Shown here piece after piece: positions 9,158-20,936 of a DNA stretch of 64,000 nt. Source of the DNA: Craspedostauros australis (taxonomy: Eukaryota; Bacillariophyta; Bacillariophyceae; Mastogloiales; Achnanthaceae); the NCBI GenBank assembly GCA_026770025.1, contig JAMXDE010000004.1:2901501-2965500 (forward strand). The letters run 5' to 3'. Both the position numbers and the translations under genes were made by a program. The notes beneath the pieces are model-generated. The model ran no database searches. It was not told where the DNA came from and saw only the letters and a list, made by a program, of their open reading frames with translations. Position 1 is the stretch's first letter. Each line of letters opens with the position of its first letter.

Positions 9158-12078
9158 CGTCATTTGTCGCCTGTGCTTTTGAACAAGTACTGTGTGTTTT
9201 ACCGTGTTGTTTTGTACTGATGGATGCAAATCTTATCTGCGCTCCACATCCAGCAACAATAGTATCGAAACAACTCTCTGAATGTTGCAATGCATATATT
9301 AGTGATTTATGTGTTGTACATTGCCTTATTTGCCTCGTGCATGCTCTCCTGCTTGCGAAGAGGAGAAAAGGAGTCAGGTATGTTTATCGGACTCTGTCGT
9401 CCTCCTTCCTGTTGTGATCCTACCACCCTCCTTGCCAGCTTGGCTGCCTATGTTTGATACTTCTGTGTTCAAAGAGTGCTTCCAGTCACCCATCAGCTCC
9501 GTGTTGTCTGTGGAGTTGGTTGAAGCACACACTTCGTGCCTTCGGCATGACGATTCGCCTCTGTACATTGACCATCAACCACTTGTTTGTCACGCAAGTA
9601 CAAGGCTCTCGTTCATTCTGTATCGCTTCAAATCAAAAGGGATGCTCCTTCATTTGTCCTCACACTTGTGCTTACCAGATTTGGACTTCCAACACTCAGC
9701 GCATCCCCGCCGCAAACAGGGTTGCAGGCAAGAGCTCGCACCATCGAAGGCACGAATGTCCTTCCTGTGTGGAGTTCAGTTCCAAGACCACATGAGGCAT
9801 ACATACAAGAGAAGCATATCATGTTTGCCAGTGTGCGCATCCGCACCATTGTCAAATGAGCCCCCTTTGGTTGGCAGAAGCTAATGTGTGGGGTGGTGAC
9901 TGCATTCTTGGCGGCCATATTTGTTGCCAGAATCTGGATGAATCTGATTGCCGTCCTGCTATCAAATATGTACATCTTCTTATTCATGTTAATAAGAACA
10001 ATAATAAGTCACTGAATGTCCTCCGCGTACAAAGTTACCTCGAAGGCTTCAGTGTTGGCCGCCTACAACGAGCCTAGGGCCGATTGCGCTGAAACGACTT
10101 CCCTGTGTCTCTCACTGCCTAGCCTACCACGATTTGTCAGCACCATGGGCCATCAAACACACTGCACTGGGCATCCAACTTGCGCCCGCTATGCTCTTTC
10201 ACGAACCTCATGCACTGATCCGTGCTCCATATTGCTGCTTGTTCGCCCTTCCTCCCAAGGCCCCGTATAACCGTCGTTTGCACAGACCCATTTCTCGTCA
10301 CTGCACTCTCACAGCGTGTGTGAGTCCTTGGCGTACTCCTCTTCTCTCCTGCGTTGCTGCACGTTGTTGCTGCTCAACTGCCTGGGCCCTTATCCGTGCT
10401 GCTTGCACATGCTTCACTCACCGGCTCTGAGCATCCACTGGCCACCTCACCACCTCCACTCTTGCCGCATTCATCATGAGGGCTTGGTCTGTGGCCAGGA
10501 TACCTCCGCCTCCGATCGCCCATTGCTCGTTCACCCTGGCTCATACTTCTTTTCCTGGGCTGCCGCGCGCTTGCGTCCATCCTGGTCATGTAGCACGCTG
10601 TTGCGCGCTTCCCATGGCTTCCATCGAACCTCCTACAGCCCTCAAACGGATATGCCCCTCCAGTTCGTCAGTTTCGTTGAGAGCTCTTCCTCCATCATCG
10701 CGGACTCCTGTATCGCCCTCCACTGCCTCTTCCAGCACCCATGTACCATCATACTCCATCCGATCACCTGTTAGGCATTGACTGCTTCTTGGATTTGTGT
10801 TGGTGCTCTTGGCTCCATGTCGTCTATGTTGCTCCAACTTCTCAACTGGCAGAACATCTGTTGGGCCATCTCTGGATCTCCTCCTGCCTGCAGCATGTCA
10901 TCTCCCCACTCTGCATTCGCCTTCTCCCTCTCTGCGACCGCTGCTGGATGGCGACACTGCATGACTTGCTCAGTTGTTATTTTATTCACATGAGTACTAA
11001 CACATTCATGTTTCTCAATGAAGCAAGCAACCTTTGCTTGAAAGATAAGCACCTGGATGGCGATCTTGATTCGATGGGAACATCTCATGAGGTTGGGACC
11101 CAATGGAAGGAGGAAGCAACACAGATGCAGACACAAACCAAGACATACATCTCACCTCGCAAGGAATGAATAAGACCCTGATGTCATGTGAAGCTGCCTG
11201 GAGCTGTATCATACGGCATGGAGTATGAACAGAAAGGACTGTAGGTCCTATCGACACGCGAAGAAATACAAGTATTCGAGTAGACATGAAGACAGCGGAC
11301 AGCCAAAGAAAACACCATGTTTATGCTGTCATAGTAGTGCTGCTACTAGTTGGTACCAACAAACTATAGTTGGCATCCTCATTATCACTGCAAACAACAG
11401 CATCCTCTGGAGTATGTGCTTGATGTAGAGAACACACTGAACACCTCGCGAAAATAACACGAGACGGAAGCCAAGAAAATAACACGAAGGAAGTCCGCAC
11501 AAGAAGGAGGGAGTTTTGTGGCTGTGAGTCCAACAAGTCGGGACCATTTTCTCGTCGTGTTAAATCTCCACACAAAATCAGAATTTGCGTCAGGATGCAA
11601 CAATTCCAGAAAAGGGCCAAAACTTGCGTCCTGACGCAAATTGTTCCCATTATCGCGACGAAAATTCTCCATGGCTATGCTACTGGAGCTAGGCAACCCC
11701 ATGGCCCCCTTTTTAGGGCAACCCACACAAGGTACCACACCAACAAGAATCATAGCATTAATGCTCAGAATCCACATGTTTTTTTTTTCACCCATCATTA
11801 TTACTCTCAATTGAATACTTGTGAATAGAAGATCACATGTTTGGACAGGTTGCCAATCAAGCCTCTGCCAACAGCACAACTACTACTACCAAGACCACAG
11901 CCATTATGTTTGGGCTCCAATAGGCTGAGCCATAGTCCCAATCACCTGTGCACATGTGGAGTGCAAAGAACAAATGGTCAAACAAACAACAAACATGTTG
12001 CAAACTAGTATAATATAATACATTGCATTAGTTATCATGAAGTCATCCACTGATGAGCATCCACGGATATGCACCTGC
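9158..12078. other. Intergenic region, no recognisable gene
   Basis: About 2.9 kb between TE1 and the 3' end of subtilase A. Only short overlapping frames occur on both strands. Fragments on the minus strand between about 10370 and 11140 have a somewhat protein-like composition but are broken by stops and match nothing I recognise; decayed mobile DNA is possible. The last few hundred bases should include the 3' untranslated region of the subtilase gene. Confidence 0.5.
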
Positions 12079-14811
12079 CTATTCGCACAACGATCCGAAC
12101 TTGCGCTGGATGATGCTGCCGAAGTTGCCATACTCGATGTCGATGATGATCTGACCATCGTGCAGCACCTGGAGGAACTCGGTCCCGTCCCCACCATCGT
12201 CTTGAGCGGTGAACGTGTAGCACTCCTCTGCCTTGAGGATGGAGGCCTGGCGGTAGAAACGATTTGGGGTTGTTTCGACTTGATGCCAAATGCTCTCGCC
12301 GGCAAGGTTGGTGAGGGAGAAACGGGTCTTGTCTGTGGATGCAGCGGCGTCGGTCATCAGACGCAACTGGATCTGCACGAATTCGTCCGTTGGGTTGGAT
12401 ACTGGTGTTGGTTCCGAGGCTACGGTTGGGGCGGTCGTTGGCGGGAATGTCAGCTCAGAGTTCTCGTCTGTCGTCGGGCTTGAGGTGGGAGCGCTCACCG
12501 GTGACAGAGTTGGGCTCGCCGTGGGATTCGAGGTTGGGGGTACCACGGGGGATGCTGTTGGTACGCTGGTGGGATTCAAGGTTGGAGGTGCCATGGGAGA
12601 TGCCGTGGGTGTACTGGTAGGATTCAAGGTTGGGGGTGCCATGGGAGATGCTGTAGGTGCGCTGGTGGGATTCAAGGTTGGGGGAACCACAGGAGACGCT
12701 GTGGGTGTGCTGGTTGGCCTTGCTGTTGGCTGTGGCATTGGCTGTGGTATTGGCGGGGTGGTTTGGGAGCAGTCTGGACCGAAGGGAGCGCCTGTGAATT
12801 CGCCATCTTCGAAGTTGTCGACGAACAGCAGCTGCCCATCCAGCTCCACCTCCACGCTGCCGGCACCATCTTCACAGCAGATCCCGTCGCCGTAAGTATC
12901 CCGAAGGATGAACACGAGGCAACCGGTTGTCGGGATGCACTCATTGATCGTCACTTCGGAATTGGGGTCAAAACCCATGTAGCGTAGCAAGGCCACATCG
13001 TCTTGCCAAATCTCCCAGCTGGTCTCCAGCGGGTAGTCATCCGTTGTGAGCCGCACGGTGATGAGCTGCTCGTCGGGCGCGCAGTTGCCGTTCTGATTGT
13101 ACGTGCCTGTCAAGAAGTCAGCAGCCTGCACGCCATCCACAATGCCGTATCCGTACACGCCGTCCAGACCCTCGACGAACCTGTCGATTGCCGTCAACGA
13201 GAGAGCCCTGCGGATGTCAAAGGGGGTGGCACTGGGGTCAATGCTCTTCAACAGCGCGGCGAGACCGCTGACATGCGGTGCTGCCATTGAAGTTCCTGAC
13301 AACGTCGTTATGGAGTACCCGTCGTTGCTGAGACTTAACACGTATTGACCAGGGGCTGATACATCCATCCTGATGTTTCTTGTTGACGAGGATGCAATGT
13401 TCCCGAAGGAGTCCACGTTTGCGACGCTGATGACGGATGGGTAGGAGGCAGGGTAGAGAAACTCAATCAGCCCCGAATTCCCGGCAGCGGCAACCACGAC
13501 AATGCCGTCACTGGTGACTTGCTGGTACGTCTCGGCTTCTGCAACCGTCGATACGTTTCCGCCCAAGCTAAGATTGATGACTTCGCCACCGTTACTTGCG
13601 CAGGCCAGGACAGCATCCATGGTGTCGGTTGCAAAGCCTCTCCCTTGATCATCAAGACTGCGCAGAATGATCAAGGTGACATCTGGGGCGACACCGACCA
13701 CGTTGATGTCGTTGTCTGCTGCTGCGATAGTTCCCGTGACGTGTGTCCCATGTCCATTTCCATCGGACGTCTGCGATGGTGGTTTCGATAGGCAATCACA
13801 TGGCGCAGAGCAAGGATGAGGTGGGCACGTGTGTTAGCGTGGCTTGCGGCTGATGTTACGACTGGGACTGATGCTCACAAATTGCGATGGCGTATAGTTT
13901 TGAAAAGTAGAGTATAGTAGATCCTTCCAGATCAACATGTCTGTCCTTCGAATCGATGGCCAAAGCAAAGGCGAAGGCGAAGGGAAACACTGAAAAAGCA
14001 AGGCAACACGAAGTAAAGGCAAGGAAGCAACGATAGCGTGACTTACGAAGTCGTCCTCGTCGGTGAAGTCGATCCCACCAAGCAGATTGTCGGCGTTGAT
14101 GTCTTGGTGGGGCGCCAACCCGCTGTCGATGACACAGACCCTCACTCCGGCTCCCTTCGTTTGGTATTTAGACCAAACCTCACGCGCCCGCACCATATCG
14201 ATGCCGTATGGGATAATCTGGAAGAATGCCGATTGATCGCTCGCGGCTTCGATGGGAATGTCGTCAGACTCCACAGTCGGGACGAGAATGCGCGGAACAT
14301 CCTCCTCAATATCGAACACAGCCGGGAGCTGCTTCAAGCTTTCTTGTTTGGTGATCGGAATCTTGACAGCCACGAAGCTGGTGCCGAGCAATTCGTGGAC
14401 GATCTCAATCGAGTCGTCCTCTTCATGGACAAACTCCTTCACTTGCTCCAAGCATTCCTCTTCCTCGCCGTAGACACAATGGACGATCACGCGGTCGGAG
14501 GTGATTGGAACAGGTACCTCCAGATCATCCATCGAGTGTTGATGGCCATCCAAGCGCCTTGTGGACGTAGTACCTGTTCCATTGAGCAACGCCTGCGGAG
14601 CTGATTCGACATCCACTTTTCGTGCCAATGCAGCTCGTTGGATGTGCAGGGGCCTCTGGTGTCGCTTGGTGCGTTGATCAGCGTGCGTGGTACAGCTGCT
14701 GATCAGCAGCAGGGTGGCAATGGCCACGGTCCACGCCCATGGCATGGGCTTGCAAATGGCAGCCGCTTTGGTGCCGCGGGGGCCGCTGTTGTTGGATCCT
14801 TCCTCTCGCAT
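12079..14811 (-). CDS. Secreted subtilisin-like serine protease (subtilase A), two exons
   Basis: Peptidase family S8 enzyme, predicted 818 residues from exon 14811-14047 and exon 13770-12079, joined in phase 0 across a GT-AG intron (13771-14046). A hydrophobic segment at about 23-43 acts as signal peptide or anchor, then a propeptide-like region. The catalytic triad is visible: Asp229 in VIDSG, His262 in GHGTH, Ser416 in GTSMAAP, with oxyanion Asn353. After the catalytic domain come a Cys-rich module with the YGDGICCEDG motif seen in many stramenopile extracellular proteins, a Pro/Thr-rich linker encoded by a 48-base repeat, and a second related module at the C terminus. Probably exported and active on extracellular proteins; substrate unknown. 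A second copy lies at 26136-28286. Confidence 0.87.
12521..12712 (-). repeat. 48-base coding minisatellite (Pro/Thr linker of subtilase A)
   Basis: Four copies of a 48-base unit, with starts at 12521, 12569, 12617 and 12665, encode a 16-residue unit of the type TSxPTASPxxPPTLNP. Further degenerate copies lie at both ends. Such linkers usually separate a catalytic domain from binding modules. The duplicated protease in block B stops just before this repeat. Confidence 0.85.
13771..14046 (-). other. Intron of subtilase A
   Basis: 276-base intron on the minus strand with donor GTAAGT (complement of 14041-14046) and acceptor CAG (complement of 13771-13773). Splicing joins the Asp-containing exon to the His-containing exon in phase 0. 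The same donor and acceptor occur in subtilase B. Confidence 0.8.
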
Positions 14812-15883
14812 GTTGTTGATGAGTTGTGTTTGGAGGGGTGGTATCGTATCGTGGTATTATGGCACTCCTCTTTGTGATTGCTTCGCGAATGATCGTGGGG
14901 TGGGAGTATGCTCCTTGCGAACAGTGCAACACCGACAATTGTTTGGTCGGCTTCGTCCACACTGTTGTTCTGTGGAGCGCGGAGTGCTCTGTTGCGTTTT
15001 GTTGTTGTGGTGAGACGTGATGAAGAAACAGTTCTGGATCAGAGGCGGATGAGAACGCAAACAACAACCGACGCCTGTTGTTCATCGACTTGTTGTTTCT
15101 TTGGTCAACCACAGTGATTTTGGCCATGCTCTCGCACACACACTCGTCTGTCTGTCCATCCGTCGCAAAGATACACATTATTTGTCGTTCCTGTGACGTC
15201 TCATGTGATGTTGGTGAATGTGATCCTTACTCGCTTTTCGCTTTGGTGATACTCCAAACTGCTTTTTCCTTTCGGTGTCAGCGCATGTTTAGCCCTGATT
15301 GGTGCCGGTTGCTTCATCATGATAATTCTCTCTGTGCGATGCTCGTCTGGATTCTTGCGTGTCGTAGAATCTCTCTTGTCCGTTGCTGATTCGGCCAATT
15401 CGTGATATCAATTCGTTAGTGCTTATGGCGCCGTTGATCAGGGAAGTCGTTGCCGTTCGCGTCAGAATGCTCGACGAACATCCCACGACATTGCACGATA
15501 CTCCGCCGTGCATTCATCTACAATCCATTGCACACCCAAATGGCGTCAATACAAAGTCATGTCAGCACGTGCAGAGTTCGAGCAGAGCATGTTGCGTCAC
15601 ATGATTGGATAACTGTCGCGACACAGCCCAAACGCCACAGGACCCACAACACAGAGTTTCGTTCAAGGAGGTATGACGCAGTATCGCATGCGCTCTGGTG
15701 GCCAAAATGAGAGTTTAGCGTGAGATGTCGCCACCTCAAGCCCAGACATGGAGGTCGGTAGAGCACACTCGGCACATTGTTTGTGGCCTTGGAACACCAC
15801 TCTGCTTGAATCCTCTGTCCCTGTGCGCGGAGGATGAAACTTTGTGATGTTGTCACGAATCAACAGTTCACATATGTGGTTTT
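14812..15883. other. Spacer upstream of subtilase A
   Basis: Contains the promoter side of the subtilase. Up to about 15060 it matches the flank of subtilase B. About 430 bases (15065-15495) have no counterpart in block B, where the corresponding place lies next to the DNA transposon. From about 15500 it again matches block B (41910 onward). No RNA gene or long frame is seen. Confidence 0.5.
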
Positions 15884-16234
15884 GTGCCGTCTCCTTGTTG
15901 CTCATACGACCCCAGACATCCGCACTTTCGTGATGTGGGCTTGTTGTGCGTGTGCTTCTTCACGATCCAAAACGCGCTCACATGGCTCTGGGAGCTTCGG
16001 AAGGGCGAACAGTGGAGTGGAGGAGTAGTCATGGACTCTGGAATAGAGTACTCTGCAGCAGAGCGCTCTGCTCTACTGTATCATGAAGAAAGGTTGTCCG
16101 TACCACGCCTCATCGACTCGCTGGGGAATCCTGTGCACAAGCATCTTGCTTGTGTTCGTGACACCTGGACGAACCGCGACCACGAGTATTGGTATCTAGA
16201 CGAGTACCATATCCGAGATATCAAACTACATTGA
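15884..16234 (+). CDS. Conserved small ORF between subtilase and LHCX-a (copy A)
   Basis: A 116-codon plus-strand frame whose last ~80 codons, from the WLWELRKGEQWSGG motif near 15985 to the stop at 16232-16234, align with the frame ending at 42643 in block B. Between copies many differences are synonymous (Ile, Ser, Gly, Val, Leu and Arg third positions), and two Asp-to-Glu changes are conservative, so the C-terminal part looks coding. The region upstream of the motif is not frame-conserved, so this may be a terminal exon rather than a whole gene. An AATAAA lies just after the stop. Function unknown. Confidence 0.4.
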   Translation: MPSPCCSYDPRHPHFRDVGLLCVCFFTIQNALTWLWELRKGEQWSGGVVMDSGIEYSAAERSALLYHEERLSVPRLIDSLGNPVHKHLACVRDTWTNRDHEYWYLDEYHIRDIKLH

Positions 16235-16733
16235 CGGGTGGAAGATTATACAATAAATAGAACAATTACCAATGATCCTATTTGCTTCTTCATCCACTAT
16301 CAGTGTGTCCTCGTCTTCCTCTGGAAAACCAGATCTTTACCTGTGCTGGGGCGGAAGTTCCTTGGTACTCGCATCTGCGTTGTGTCACTGGGGGCACGAA
16401 TGTAAGCAGTCGCATGGAATGCATGGAAGGACTACGGGTATGCCAACAAATGATGGACCATAGCGGCAGCTATTGTCGGTGTTCGTCAATCTCCAGAGAG
16501 AGAGAGACTGTCGGCGACCGAAATAGGGCTGCATGAGTGTGTTGTGTTTGAAAAAGAAAAAGGTTGAATTTAGTCTCTGTATTGGTGGCTGCGGGTGTAT
16601 TGGAATGCAAGCATCTCTCATCGGATCAATATCACTGCTTCATGATCAAGCAGCGATGCATAATCCGCTTGGCTCGACTTGGTGGTAAAGGGAATGTCGT
16701 GGAATACTCCAGAGAAGAGCACGATCAAACCAT
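16235..16733. other. Spacer between the small ORF and LHCX-a
   Basis: Holds the probable 3' ends of two convergent units. It is conserved with 42644-43143. An A-rich run on the plus strand followed by GGTTGAATTTAGTCTCTG is shared by the 3' flanks of all four LHCX genes and is probably LHCX 3' untranslated sequence. Confidence 0.45.
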
Positions 16734-17363
16734 TTAGGCGGTGAAGTGCTCAATGATTCCCTTTCCATCGACAAGCTCCTGGGCGATGAAACCAGCGGCG
16801 GCGAGCATGGCAAGACGTCCATTCTGGAGCTCCTTGGTCTGCATGATGGCGAGCTCCTCTGGGTCCTCTGGCTTGAGGCCAAGTGGATCGAAGCCAATGT
16901 CACCTGGAGTGTAGTTCTCACGCATGAGTCCAGCCTGGTCGACTGGGACGGCCTGTGGCTCAACGAAGCCCATCTCGGCACGTCGGGTCTCGGCAGCGCC
17001 GATTCCAACAGTGAGGAGGACCCAGAAGATGGCTGGGACCTGGGAGAGGTGGGTGATACCTGGTCCACTGATCTGGGAATCGAAGAGGAAGGAAGATCCC
17101 TCGACCTTCTCTCCAACAAGGAATCCAATGACGGCGAGCATGGAGACGCGTCCGTGGGTGAGCTCGGCCTCGCGGTAACGCTTGAGGGTGTTGGCATCAG
17201 CCTTCTCGGCGAATCCGAGTGGATCGAAGAATCCGACTGGGGCGATGGCGCCTGGGAGCTCAGCGGTGGCCTTGAGGGCAGATCCGGAGGTGGACTGCTG
17301 GACTGGGGCGAAGGCGGCGGCGGAACCGGCGAGGGCAGCGATGAGGGTGGCGGTGAACTTCAT
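16734..17363 (-). CDS. LHCX: LHCX-a, LHCX/LI818-type fucoxanthin chlorophyll a/c protein
   Basis: 209-residue intronless antenna protein of the stress-related LHCX subfamily, which mediates energy-dependent quenching (photoprotection) in diatom thylakoids. The first 20 residues form a signal peptide ending in AAFAP, the motif that directs import into complex plastids. Three membrane helices: about 66-85 with ExxHGR (E67, H70, R72), 108-127, and 178-197 with ExxNGR (E178, N181, R183); charge pairing between helices 1 and 3 is typical of the fold. D95 and E205, acidic residues discussed as lumenal pH sensors in LHCX1, are present. The sequence closely follows Phaeodactylum LHCX1 as I remember it. 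It differs from LHCX-b by V21/I21 and A15/V15, and from LHCX-c and -d by E53/D53 and I112/L112. Confidence 0.95.
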   Translation of the reverse strand: MKFTATLIAALAGSAAAFAPVQQSTSGSALKATAELPGAIAPVGFFDPLGFAEKADANTLKRYREAELTHGRVSMLAVIGFLVGEKVEGSSFLFDSQISGPGITHLSQVPAIFWVLLTVGIGAAETRRAEMGFVEPQAVPVDQAGLMRENYTPGDIGFDPLGLKPEDPEELAIMQTKELQNGRLAMLAAAGFIAQELVDGKGIIEHFTA

Positions 17364-17427
17364 GGTTGTTGTGGGTTGTGGGTTGTGGGTTGGATTGATT
17401 GATTGATCGAGTGTTGGTCAAGTTGTT

Positions 17428-17959
17428 GATTTTATGAGAGGATGGAGGTGAGAAGTGGGCGTTTGGTTTGGAGTGTGGTGTTGTCGTGTGTTTCCTGTTT
17501 GATGTGGTGAGGTTGCACAGAGTCGGTTCATGTTCACACCATCAACAATACGCACCAACGCACAACAACACCACACATCAGAGATGGAGACATCGAATGA
17601 CTGCGAATCATCACGTGAAACGTTTCTGTTTCGCAATCGTCTCGATTCCACATTCGTTTGGAATCTTCTGACATGGGAAAAGTGAGGTGATGTGTGCGAT
17701 GGAGTCAGCAGAGGAATTGGGTGGATGGGACGACGACGTGGGTCATTGACAATGTGCCAAGTTTGATTGGAGAAGTTCGGGTTGACGTTTCTTCTCTTCT
17801 GGTTTGTGATTGGTCGGTACAGCTCAGTAGTGCACATATCAGATTTATGGACAGGAACAACAGAGGGTTCGCCGCGCTCATTCATGTTCGCAACAACAGA
17901 GATCCACAAACAGGTGGGAAATACTGACAACGAGCAACACACCCATCAACATGACGTCA
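17428..17959 (-). promoter_or_regulatory. LHCX-a promoter: TATA-like box, G-box, TGACGTCA
   Basis: On the minus strand, CTCTCATAAAATC (17428-17440) lies 65 bases before the ATG. A CACGTG G-box is at 17612-17617, and the palindrome TGACGTCA at 17952-17959, about 590 bases upstream. All three recur at matching places upstream of LHCX-b and -c. TGACGT is the known target of diatom aureochrome/bZIP factors and of CO2/cAMP response elements. A GGGTTGT repeat of variable copy number fills the 5' untranslated region. Confidence 0.6.
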
Positions 17960-18662
17960 GCCAACACGCAACCACCGCATCCACCAACACATCAAGCCAA
18001 CACACACACAAGAAGCCACCAACGTTGTTTCTCTCAACGCTTGACTTGGCAGGGCAATGCAACACAACGCAGCGTAACGCGTCAACAACGAGACCAACGA
18101 AGGCATGACCACATCAGGGTGGACACAATCAGAGAAGACGTTTCCTCACAATCTGACATGATGCAAATGCGAAATCGTGGATTCCTTTCCGAGAAAGTAT
18201 GAAGTGGCCAGGATGAACAAGATGGCTTTCTGTCCGCAGCACACCATCCCAAGACACATGAGCTGAGGACGAGTACACCTGCGCAACCATGACGCAACTT
18301 TTCTATCAGGTGCATCGAAGGATGAATTGGCAACCGAACTGATTCAATCAATCCAGAGATGAAGATGAGTCTTGAGGACTGATTTCCATCCGAAAGGATG
18401 AATTGCGGAATGGATTGAATCTTCGCAGACACGGAGATGACGGCGACAATGGTTCTTACTTATCCCACCATTCGAATCTATTCGACATTCTGGAGAGGGA
18501 GTTGCGCTCTGTGATACATCTGAGCTCAAAGTTGTAGACGTCGACAGTACGAATGACCCTCTACTCTGGACCATTCCATACGGTGCAGAGTGATCCAACA
18601 AGCGGAGGACGTGCTCGAGAACAATGCAACGAGATATTGTTCTGCCTCACCTGTTGCCAAAA
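17441..18662. other. Spacer between LHCX-a and CGR1
   Basis: About 1.2 kb, conserved upstream of all four LHCX genes. Apart from the promoter sites it holds a 116-codon minus-strand frame (18082-18432), also open at 44508-44858 and 49588-49938 but interrupted by a stop in the LHCX-b spacer. I treat it as non-coding conserved DNA. Confidence 0.5.
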
Positions 18663-19271
18663 CTAACATGGCGAGTGCTTATCTTCAATTCTCTTGTACT
18701 TGCTCACTCTCCATACATTCATGTATTCATTAACATACTGAGATATGAATAGCCGTAGCAGCACGTCAACTCTAGATTTGCACGGCGCAGACACGATCGC
18801 CGATGCATTCTCCATCTGCCACGGTGACGTTGTTGGCAAAGCATGCTCTGACACCGATGCAGGCTTCGTCGCCAATCGGGGCCATGTTGAAGACGCACGC
18901 CCCTTCTCCAATGCAGGCCTTCTTACCGATGACGCCGGTGGATCTCTCGCACGCGCCATCGCCGATACAAGACTTCTTCTCGATCTTCGCCTTGTTGCGG
19001 TCGCACGCAAATCTTCCAAAGCACGAATCCTCTTCGATCTTGTCGACATTGCGGGTGCACGCGGCATAGCCATGGCACCATCAGTCTTTTCCAAGGATCT
19101 GGTGGAAGGGAATGCAACCAGCCCGTCTCGGAGCCCAGCTTTTGCGTTGGAAATCCTCTGTTTGCGCGCCACGTGCCTCTCCTCGCGGCTGTCGATGCTT
19201 GGAGCGACGCCGTTGGCCATGAGGCTCTGGCCGATGACCAGGGCGATGAGTTCCTTCTTCATGGTTGGCAT
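18663..19271 (-). pseudogene. CGR1, frameshifted Cys-Gly repeat protein
   Basis: Copy of the CGR gene at 45213-46520. It keeps the start MPTMKKEL and signal-like N terminus, then jumps from the 'EKTDGA' region straight into the repeat region, but in the wrong frame. Compared with CGR3, 781 bases are missing between two copies of the hexamer ATGGCA (CGR3 45513-45518 and 46294-46299). Because 781 is not a multiple of three, the rest is read as a 202-residue Arg/Ser-rich product running past the normal stop (18772-18774) to 18663. The Ser/Lys tract and more than half of the Cys repeats are gone. The true repeat frame downstream remains well preserved, so the deletion is recent. Confidence 0.85.
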
Positions 19272-20936
19272 GGTTGTGAGTTGCTTCGTCTTTTCAGTTT
19301 CTCAGAATTGTGACCCTTGCGTCGCCTTTTGGTGAAAGCGATCATTTGTGGTCTTTGTTTGTTGGATCTGCCTCAGCAACATTCACACTGTCCGACACAG
19401 ATGAGTGTGATACTGGGCGACATGCAATGGTTGGCACCCTCGAGGATCACTCGTCAGCACGCGACGGAACCTTGTATCATGCGTTCCTGTTGGTGGTGAC
19501 CACACTCCATCGCCTTGTGAAGCTGTGGATGTGGTGACCAGCAACAAATTTGTGTGACTCGAAGTCGGATCCAAAGTTTCCCCCAACCACGAACAGTAAT
19601 TGGTTTGCGAACGCAACCGTTGGAGGCATTCGACACACGAAGAGATCTTTCCAAGTTGTTCGATGTGGCTTCTGTCACATTGAGCGCGAGGCGACCACAA
19701 CAGATGTCTGAAGCAGAGACGACAATCCCCACGAAATCCAATCGACGAAAAAATGGCTTCGCCACAAATGTCCTCGTTGGGCGACGATGGCAGCAACACG
19801 TACGAGTAGAGGAATGACATGAGGCCATGGACTGGACGGTCGCCAGGGACCCACCGCCGCGACGATCGATGCATAGTGGGGTATAGTAGTTGTTCTGTGA
19901 TGAAGAGTTGGCGAGGTCGGCACCCTCAAAGTGTCTTTTGTGTTGTCGAGAACTGCCATGTTGACGTTGTCATCGTGTGCGTAGGCTGGACCCGCACAGC
20001 GATTTCTTTGTTGCCATCCATCGTGAAAATCATGATCTCGGCACGGCAACTTATTCCACAATAGTTGCCCCCAACTATCGACGGGCGAGGAAGCTGCTCA
20101 TCTTTCGGCTCTGCTCTTGTGCCAGCAAGGCTACCAACTTCAATCGCGAAGACAGCTCGAGATTGCACTCGTGGAAAACATCGTCAGGAGACACACGGCT
20201 TTTTGAGATGACGTCTGTTTGCCAAATCATTCCGATGCCAATCGATTGTGTCCTTCGGTTGTGCTTTCTTGCTGCATCCATCGACTTGCATTCCGTCAAC
20301 CTTTCAGGAAAGTACTCGATTCGATGGTGTGGCAGAGCACTCTCGCACAACTCACGAACGAAGCTACGCCGACATTCAATGCAGACTTGCGACACAAGTC
20401 GAATCGCAAGATGGACGGTTTGATTTGGATTGAAAGTGTGCAACTCTGTTCTTCAACAAAGGGAGGAAGTTGGGGAGTGGTCAAGATCCATGAATGGGAT
20501 AGCCTTGCTCCGTCCATGCGTCATGTGCTCTGCTTTGACAAATCGCGGTAGAGCCGCGAGATAACATCGTTGGTCCGCACGATGCTGCGCTGTGCGTCAA
20601 TTCTGGGAGAGTTCAGCATGCCTCGGTTCATGTATTGCGGCATGTCGATACACATGCCATAGAGATTGCTAATTGTCGCAGGGCAGTGAAAGCAGAGAAG
20701 AGAATTGGGTCGTATCAGTATCGTACACTTGTGATAGTTGATTGATTGAAAAAGAAAAAGGTTAAATTTAGTCTCTGTATTGGTGGGTGCGGGTGTATTG
20801 GAATGCAAGCATCTCTCATCGGATCAATATCACTGCTTCATGATCAAGCAGCGATGCATAATCCGCTTGGCTCGACTTGACTTGGTGGTAAAGGGAATGT
20901 CGTGGAATACTCCAGAGCAGAGCACGATCAAACCAT
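19272..20936. other. Spacer between CGR1 and LHCX-b
   Basis: Conserved with 46521-48211. The CGR-proximal part (19300-19760) also resembles the region upstream of CGR4 (51660-52130) and is probably the CGR promoter. A plus-strand frame ending at 20551 is shared with one ending at 47799; the few differences I saw there are amino-acid changing, so coding function is not supported. Confidence 0.45.

Noticed and set aside
16746-17402. Long plus-strand frames (about 218-225 codons) opposite each LHCX gene (also 20949-21626, 43156-43815, 48224-48883)
   Set aside because: They mirror the strongly biased LHCX codons; products are Gly/Glu/Asp-rich without a domain. The minus strand has the complete LHCX protein with leader.
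20075-20443. 122-codon minus-strand frame between CGR1 and LHCX-b
   Set aside because: The block B copy (47434-47691) has an indel that destroys the frame, so it is not conserved as a protein.
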